DNA of 64,000 nt from Bradyrhizobium_A sp052115025 (lineage in GTDB: Bacteria; Pseudomonadota; Alphaproteobacteria; Rhizobiales; Xanthobacteraceae), in the NCBI RefSeq assembly GCF_052115025.1, contig NZ_JBFRFW010000001.1, positions 62,001-126,000 on the forward strand, in the 5' to 3' direction. How positions within the stretch are numbered: the stretch's first letter is position 1; the number at the start of each line of letters is the position of its first letter. The translations under genes and the position numbers were made by a program. The notes beneath the pieces are model-generated. The model had not been told where the DNA came from and made no database searches. It was given only the letters and a program-made list of their open reading frames with translations. Positions 59,101-64,000 of this stretch are shown piece by piece.

Positions 59101-61362
59101 TCAGTGGGCGAAACGCTGGCGGCGGACCACGAGGCACAGACTGAGCATGAGCAGCACGCTGCCGGCGATCATATCGAGCTCCGCGGGCGTCGCGGTCTGC
59201 GGCAACTTCACGGCGCTTGGCGGCGCGGGAAGCAGCGGACGCGCATCCGCCAGGCGGACGGCACCGGCATCGGCGCGGCGCCCGGCCGGCTGCGACGGAC
59301 GCCGCGCGCGCTCACCGAATACCTTGGCGAAGTCCCAGCCCGCCGGCAGGTTGATCGGCAGCTCGGCGAGGGTCAGCGGCGCGCCGTCGGGACGGCTCGG
59401 CGTCTGGTCCACCGCAACGAGACTGGTGAGGCGCGACACCAGCTGGTGCTCGAGGGCCAGCGACAGGATCGCCATGTCCGCATCCTCCGGCTTGATCTGA
59501 CGCAGCGTACGGGCGATCTCCGCGTCGGCGATCTTGCGCCGCGCCCACACTTTCGACAGGCCCCTGCCCTCGGCCGCATTGGCGAGCGGCAGTGTTACGC
59601 TCCAGGGGCGATCGCCGACACGTCCCCTGATCTGGAGATTGCCGACAAGACGGTCGATCCGCGCGGCAAGCACCAGCGGCTCACCGCGATAGACGTCGGG
59701 AATCGCCATCGGCGTGATGTCGGCCACCGCATCGGAGAAGGTTGCGGTCAGCCCGGTGACCGCGGGATTCTCCAACTTGGCGAAAAGCTCCCGCATGCGG
59801 TCCTCGACCTCGGCGACGGACCCGATGTGGGTGAAGGTGCCACGGCCGAGTTCCGCCGCCCGCGTCATCAGGTAGCTGTTGGGCGCCGAGCCGATGCCGA
59901 CCATGAAGACCCGCGAACGGCCACGCATCTGGCTGATGGTGTCAAACAGCTGCTGTTCGTTGCCGATCGCACCGTCGGTGAGGAAGACGACCTGCCGGAC
60001 GTGGTCGGCCTCACCCGCGGCACGATCGGTCAGTGCAGCGGCCATCGCCGGCACCATCTCGGTGCCACCCGCCGCCTGCAGCGCATAGACAAACGCCTTC
60101 GCCTGACCGAGATGACCGGCATCGGCACGCACTGCGTCAGGGAAGAGCTGGTCCATGGTGTGATCGAAGCGAATGACGTTGAACCGATCGTTCGGCTGCA
60201 GCCGGCCGAGCGCATAGAGCAGGCTCGCCTTGGCCTGCACGATCGAGATGCCGCCCATCGATCCGGAATTGTCGATGACGAAGATCACCTCACGCGGCAG
60301 CGGGTGCTGCTCGGCCTGGGTCAGCGCCGGCGGCGTGACGAACGCCAACAGATAATCGGCGTTACCGACATGCTCACGGAACAGACCGACCGACGGGGTG
60401 CGGCCTGCCGCAGGAGCCCAGGTCAGTTCGAAGTCGCGATCTGCGGGCACGGCGCCCTCCTTGAGCGTGATGATGCGAGTCGCGTCGTCCGGGGCGTCCA
60501 TCGTCACCTCGTGATGGGCGCTCTCCACTGCGCCGAGGGGAAAGCCCGCCTGCAAGCGCACGGTGATGGTGGTGGGATTGACCGGCGCGCTGACCGCTGG
60601 ATCGAGAGCTTGCGGCGACGGCGGGGCCTGATCGCCTGCGGAGTTCGTCGCCGCGCCCCAGCCGCCCCCGTCGGGACGCAGGTCGACGCTCTGCGCCACC
60701 GGCGCAGGATTGTAGCGCGGGCCGATCACCAGCGGCACGCGCAGCGAGAACTCGTCGCCGGACTGGCGCACCGGCTCCTGGTACTCGATCTGCACCAGCA
60801 CGGTTTCGCCGGGGCCGATGTTGGCCACCGCATTGGTGAAGATGTTGGGGCGCTCCTGCTCGACCAGCGCGGCCTTGTGGCCCTCGCGCTTCGCCTGCTC
60901 GTACACCGCGCGCGCCTGTACCCGCTCCTTGACGTTGCCGACGATGACACGGTCGCCGACCACCATCTTCAGGGTATCAACTGCGCCGGCGTTCGGCAGC
61001 GGATAGGCATATACGGCCTCGACCCAGTACTTTGTCGGATTGCGGAAGGCCTGGGTGACCCGCGCACGCACCGTCGGACCGGACACGACAAGCTCGACGT
61101 CGAGACCGAGGCGCACGGCCTCGGCGTAACTGTCGTCGCCGCGCTTGAGCAGCAGTGAGCCCGCGTGGACATCACCGGGCTTCATGGCCACCGGCATCGG
61201 GCTTTGCGCCGAGCGGCCGGGCTGAAAGCCAAGGAAGAGTGCCGCGAGCCCGGCCAGCATGGCGGCGCCCATCCGCGGAACGCGTCCGCGCCGGACCACC
61301 GCAGCGGCAGCGCTCGGGAGATGAAGGATGGCGACATTATTGTGGAGCGTCATGGCGTGCAT
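59101..61362 (-). CDS. Sortase target protein with VIT and vWA domains
   Basis: A 753-residue envelope protein, the usual partner of class GN sortases ('marine proteobacterial sortase target'). A signal peptide is followed by a VIT domain (about 60-200, with AFRNPTKYWVEAVYAYPLPNAGAVD). A vWA domain (about 345-520) has the MIDAS motif DNSGS in VIFVIDNSGSMGG. The last 34 residues are the sorting signal: LPQTAT at residues 720-725, a helix and the positive tail RRQRFAH. The start is at 61362 or 61353. Confidence 0.9.
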   Translation of the reverse strand: MHAMTLHNNVAILHLPSAAAAVVRRGRVPRMGAAMLAGLAALFLGFQPGRSAQSPMPVAMKPGDVHAGSLLLKRGDDSYAEAVRLGLDVELVVSGPTVRARVTQAFRNPTKYWVEAVYAYPLPNAGAVDTLKMVVGDRVIVGNVKERVQARAVYEQAKREGHKAALVEQERPNIFTNAVANIGPGETVLVQIEYQEPVRQSGDEFSLRVPLVIGPRYNPAPVAQSVDLRPDGGGWGAATNSAGDQAPPSPQALDPAVSAPVNPTTITVRLQAGFPLGAVESAHHEVTMDAPDDATRIITLKEGAVPADRDFELTWAPAAGRTPSVGLFREHVGNADYLLAFVTPPALTQAEQHPLPREVIFVIDNSGSMGGISIVQAKASLLYALGRLQPNDRFNVIRFDHTMDQLFPDAVRADAGHLGQAKAFVYALQAAGGTEMVPAMAAALTDRAAGEADHVRQVVFLTDGAIGNEQQLFDTISQMRGRSRVFMVGIGSAPNSYLMTRAAELGRGTFTHIGSVAEVEDRMRELFAKLENPAVTGLTATFSDAVADITPMAIPDVYRGEPLVLAARIDRLVGNLQIRGRVGDRPWSVTLPLANAAEGRGLSKVWARRKIADAEIARTLRQIKPEDADMAILSLALEHQLVSRLTSLVAVDQTPSRPDGAPLTLAELPINLPAGWDFAKVFGERARRPSQPAGRRADAGAVRLADARPLLPAPPSAVKLPQTATPAELDMIAGSVLLMLSLCLVVRRQRFAH

Positions 61363-61487
61363 TCCGTGAGCAACATAGTCGCATGCAGTTGTCCATGGCT
61401 GCCGCCGCGCCGCGAGCGTGATGATCCGGATAGTTCCGCCGTGGCGCGGTGCGGGGCTGCACAGACGGCTGGCGGGTTTATGCGGGT

Positions 61488-61515
61488 TTGTGCTGATTTG
61501 TGTGTCTGATAGAAT
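61488..61515 (+). promoter_or_regulatory. Likely sigma-70 promoter of the XRE-type gene
   Basis: TTGTGC (61488-61493), 16 bases, TAGAAT (61510-61515). The start point would lie about 20 bases before ATG 61541. Confidence 0.4.
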
Positions 61516-61540
61516 CTCCGCCGGATTCGGGGATCAGGGC

Positions 61541-62314
61541 ATGGCGATGACTGACAACGAACTGTCGGCGCAGCAGAGCCGCGCCGTCGCAGCGCTGGTG
61601 CGCGAGGAGCTCGCACGCCGCCGCCTGTCGCGCCAGCAGCTCGCAGAGCTTGCGAAAATCAGCCTCTCCACCTTGGAGAAGGCGCTCGGCGGCCAACGCC
61701 CGTTCACCCTCGCCACCACCGTGCGCCTCGAACAGGCGCTCGGACTGTCGCTGCGCCAGGCGATGGCCCAGGAGGCCAGGGCTGCGCCGCCGCCGGCCAA
61801 CGGCGACGTCGCGCCCGACCATCTCGGCGCGTATTCGCGGCGCTCCGTCGACTGGATCGAGGGGCAGTATGTCACGGTGCGGCCGTCATTCGGCGGCGAC
61901 GCCGAGCTGATCTACTCCTACCTTACCGACATCGCCTGGGATGCCGCGTCATCCTGTCTCCTGTTCCGCGAAGGCGAGCGCACCGACGCGGCCTACACCC
62001 AGTTCGGCGAGGTCGCGGTGCCGAACCAGTCGGGCCATGTCTATCTCGTCACCAACCGCCACGGCCAGCACCGACTGATCACGGTGTCGCGCCCGACCAT
62101 CGTCGGCGAGATGTACGGCATCATCACGACGCTGCTCGCCGGCCGCGGCTCGTTGCTGACACCGATCGCCGCGCCGATCGCACTGCTGCCGCTCCGGCAC
62201 GTCGCCGATGCGAGCTTCGGCCGCATCACCCCCGCAGATCCGCATTACGCCCTCTACCGCAGCCACCTGCAGCGCACCGTCGAGGAGCCTTTCGCGCTGT
62301 TCGCCGGACGCTAG
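61541..62314 (+). CDS. XRE-type helix-turn-helix regulator with unknown sensor domain
   Basis: A 257-residue protein. The HTH is VREELARRRLSRQQLAELAKISLSTLEKALGGQRPF in the first 65 residues. A linker of Ala/Pro leads to a C-terminal domain (about 95-257) of strands such as WIEGQYVTVRPSFGGDAELIYSY and SCLLFREGERTDAAYTQFGEVAVP, with VYLVTNRHGQHRLITVSRP. It may bind a ligand, but I cannot name the domain. ATG 61541 or ATG 61547 may be used. It converges with metQ and has no obvious partner. Confidence 0.8.
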   Translation: MAMTDNELSAQQSRAVAALVREELARRRLSRQQLAELAKISLSTLEKALGGQRPFTLATTVRLEQALGLSLRQAMAQEARAAPPPANGDVAPDHLGAYSRRSVDWIEGQYVTVRPSFGGDAELIYSYLTDIAWDAASSCLLFREGERTDAAYTQFGEVAVPNQSGHVYLVTNRHGQHRLITVSRPTIVGEMYGIITTLLAGRGSLLTPIAAPIALLPLRHVADASFGRITPADPHYALYRSHLQRTVEEPFALFAGR

Positions 62315-62332
62315 GGCTGCGGGGAGCACGAG

Positions 62333-63148
62333 TCAGCGAAAATAGTCCGGCAGGGTGAAGCCGTCGTGGAAGCGGTCGGCCCGGATCGTCTGCTTGAAGC
62401 CGTCGGAATGATAGGCGGCGACGATGTCGCCCGCCCACTCCGCATCGGCGTTGCCGCGGCGCACGGCGACGACATTGATGTAGGGCGCGCCCATCTTCTC
62501 GAGGGCAATTGCCTCGGTCAGCTTCAGGCCGCTGTAGATGGCGAAATTTCCCTGCACCGCAGCATAGTCGACGTCGTCGAGAGCGCGCGGCGCCTGGGCA
62601 TTCTCGAGCGGCACGATCTTGATGCCGCTGGGGTTCTTGATGACGTCGAGTTCGGTGACATCGACCGGATTGTTGTCCTTGATCTCGATCCACTTGAGGT
62701 CGCGCAGGATCCACAGTGCGCGCTGCAGGTTAACCGGATCGTTCGGCACCGCGACCGTCATGCCCGGCTTTACCGCCGCATCGCGCGAATGCTTCTTCGA
62801 ATACAGCCCCATCGGCGGCGTCGGCACCTGGACGATCCCGGCGAGATCGGTGCCGTTGCGCGCGTTGTAGGCGTTGAGGAACACCGTGTGCTGCATGATG
62901 TTGGCGTCGATATCGTTGCGAAACACCGCGGTGTTCGCCTCCAGCCCGGTCGAAAACTCGTAGTAGCGCACCGTATAGCCCTTCTTCTTCAGTTCCGGCT
63001 CGATGCCGGCCTTGAAGCCGTCGACATAGGGACCGGGCACGAAGCCGACCTTGATCTCGGCCTTGGCAGCATCGCGCGCGGCCACGGGGCTCGACGCATT
63101 CAGAACAGCAAACAGGAACAACAACAGCAGACGCGCCGTCTTCGGCAT
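62333..63148 (-). CDS. MetQ/NlpA family substrate-binding protein
   Basis: A 271-residue periplasmic binding protein of the MetQ/NlpA (methionine-type) family. The signal MPKTARLLLLFLFAVLNASSPVAAR is followed by AEIKVGFVPGPYVDGFKAGIEPELKKKGY. The family pattern DANIMQHTVFLNAYNARNGTDL and VAVPNDPVNLQRALWIL are clear. The usual lipobox Cys is absent, so it is a soluble rather than a lipid-anchored protein. No MetI/MetN genes are beside it, so transport would need partners elsewhere. Confidence 0.9.
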   Translation of the reverse strand: MPKTARLLLLFLFAVLNASSPVAARDAAKAEIKVGFVPGPYVDGFKAGIEPELKKKGYTVRYYEFSTGLEANTAVFRNDIDANIMQHTVFLNAYNARNGTDLAGIVQVPTPPMGLYSKKHSRDAAVKPGMTVAVPNDPVNLQRALWILRDLKWIEIKDNNPVDVTELDVIKNPSGIKIVPLENAQAPRALDDVDYAAVQGNFAIYSGLKLTEAIALEKMGAPYINVVAVRRGNADAEWAGDIVAAYHSDGFKQTIRADRFHDGFTLPDYFR

Positions 63149-63317
63149 GATCGATTCTCGAATGAAGGGATGATTGCAGGCGATGAAGTCGGCAAAAGTG
63201 TAGGGCAACGCACGTGCAAGTCGACCAAATGGAAATCTAAATTTGTCCCGCAGGGTAGATAAATCGGCGCGCTTATGTTGGAGTGACGGAAGATGTTGAT
63301 CTCTTGCTGCTCCGGCG

Positions 63318-63332
63318 GTGACATTCAGTCAC
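63318..63332. promoter_or_regulatory. GTGAC-N5-GTCAC dyad before the DUF2059 gene
   Basis: A short perfect dyad (GTGAC / GTCAC) 61 bases upstream of the DUF2059 start. Possible operator only. The rest of the 245-base gap between metQ and this gene shows nothing else I could support. Confidence 0.25.
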
Positions 63333-63393
63333 ATCAGGATATTTCAAGACCTGCCGGATAGCGGCAGCATTCGAAACACCAGGGGAACGTTTG

Positions 63394-63891
63394 ATGTCGA
63401 GATCCTTTGCCGCCATGCTGGCTCTGCTCACCGCCCTTGTCGTCTCGCTGTCATCGGCGCATGGCCAGACGCCAACGCCGGATACCGAGGCCGCAGCGCG
63501 CGAGCTGGTCAGCACCATGAAGCTCACCGATCAATTCATGGCGGTGATGCCGGCCCTCATCAAGACCATGAAGCCGGCCATCGTGCAGAACCGCCCCAAT
63601 GTCGAACGCGATTTCGACGCCATCACCCCGATCCTGATGCAGGGCATGGCGGCCCATCTGGACGAGTTCGCGAACGCTGTCGTAGCGGTCTATGTCAGCA
63701 ATTTCACCGCCGACGAACTGCGTGCCGCCACGGCGTTCTATCGCACGCCGGCCGGACAGAAGTTCCTGGCAAAGAACCCGCTGGTGATGCAGCAGACGAT
63801 GGTGCTCGGCCAGAAGATCGGTCAGTCGATCGGAGCCGACATCCGACAGAAGATGATCGACGAATTGCGCAAGAAGGGCCACTCGATATAG
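63394..63891 (+). CDS. Secreted DUF2059 domain-containing protein
   Basis: A 165-residue exported protein. The signal is MSRSFAAMLALLTALVVSLSSAHGQ. The mature part is helical: ARELVSTMKLTDQFMAVMPALIKTM, DEFANAVVAVYVSNFTADELRAATAFYRTPAGQKFLAKNP (the DUF2059 signature) and a tail GQSIGADIRQKMIDELRKKG. Function unknown. ATG 63394 has AGGGGAACG before it. A TTG directly upstream is unlikely. Confidence 0.88.
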   Translation: MSRSFAAMLALLTALVVSLSSAHGQTPTPDTEAAARELVSTMKLTDQFMAVMPALIKTMKPAIVQNRPNVERDFDAITPILMQGMAAHLDEFANAVVAVYVSNFTADELRAATAFYRTPAGQKFLAKNPLVMQQTMVLGQKIGQSIGADIRQKMIDELRKKGHSI

Positions 63892-63947
63892 TGCACGCCG
63901 CCGCCCTGCTCCCCGCCTCTTAACGCTCCGACGGTGTGACTGCTGAC

Positions 63948-64000
63948 ATGATCCGTTCTCTCCTCATCCTCACGCTTTCGGTCATCGTACTGGGAGCACG
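63948..64000 (+). CDS. Start of a gene cut by the right edge, probable exported protein
   Basis: From ATG 63948 the frame is open to the end of the window and gives a hydrophobic, signal-like start (MIRSLLILTLSVIVLGA). It is too short to identify, and with no clear Shine-Dalgarno it could be fortuitous. It follows the DUF2059 gene by 56 bases. Confidence 0.35.
   Translation, partial: MIRSLLILTLSVIVLGA

Noticed and set aside
59104..61158. A 684-codon plus-strand open frame over the sortase substrate gene
   Set aside because: The opposite strand has VIT, vWA and LPQTAT features; this frame has none.

Overview
The window is G+C-rich chromosomal DNA of an alphaproteobacterium, most likely Nitrobacteraceae (the Bradyrhizobium/Rhodopseudomonas group). 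The evidence is a cytochrome b/c1 gene encoded as one polypeptide (fbcH) behind its Rieske gene (fbcF), a fused trpE(G) with a rhizobial-type leader peptide, the order mutY - DUF721 - DsbA - smc, and palindromic intergenic repeats typical of that group. There is no rRNA, tRNA, transposase, integrase, phage gene or CRISPR array, and almost every base belongs to a compact gene. It reads as core chromosome with a few accessory blocks.

Layout. 1-9.7 kb: mutY (runs off the left edge), a DciA-like protein, a Tat-exported DsbA, smc, an Rsm22-type methyltransferase, a zinc-ribbon adenylate cyclase and a COG4315 secreted protein. 9.8-14.6 kb: LemA plus M48 protease, a ParA-like ATPase followed by a second, degenerate P-loop protein, a GFA enzyme and a Crp/Fnr regulator. 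14.7-19.1 kb: apt and trpE(G), the latter behind a complete attenuator (promoter, leader peptide with tandem Trp codons, terminator). 19.1-24.5 kb: fbcFH, then trmL-queE-queD-hemF. 24.5-27.4 kb: a tightly packed DUF1285-NUDIX-DUF6111-cca operon on the minus strand. 27.7-36.4 kb: MoxR-DUF58-DUF4159-GATase-like envelope operon and two secreted or amidase-like proteins. 36.5-39.5 kb: a Zur-box-controlled DUF2946/TonB-receptor pair, probably zinc uptake. 39.8-48.3 kb: GNAT, NUDIX, metallophosphoesterase, DUF4170, an ScfR-type regulator with a long AT-rich operator, and a repeat-rich autotransporter.

48.5-58.3 kb is metabolic and transport DNA: 3-hydroxybutyryl-CoA dehydrogenase, an amino-acid permease, a branched-chain-type binding protein, an alpha/beta hydrolase, then a self-contained cassette (LacI regulator with a 16-bp operator, NCS2 nucleobase permease, amidohydrolase, TauE exporter). 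58.3-61.4 kb holds a Gram-negative (class GN) sortase and its VIT/vWA substrate ending in an LPQTAT sorting signal, with a long palindrome between them. 61.5-64 kb: an XRE regulator, a solo MetQ-like binding protein, a DUF2059 protein and the first codons of a gene cut by the right edge.

The most notable items are the nearly leaderless trp attenuator, the sortase/substrate pair, the ParA plus degenerate P-loop pair, the Zur operon, the LacI nucleobase-amidohydrolase cassette, and the inverted operator in front of the ScfR-type gene. All calls rest on reading the sequence and on recall of protein families; no database search was possible.
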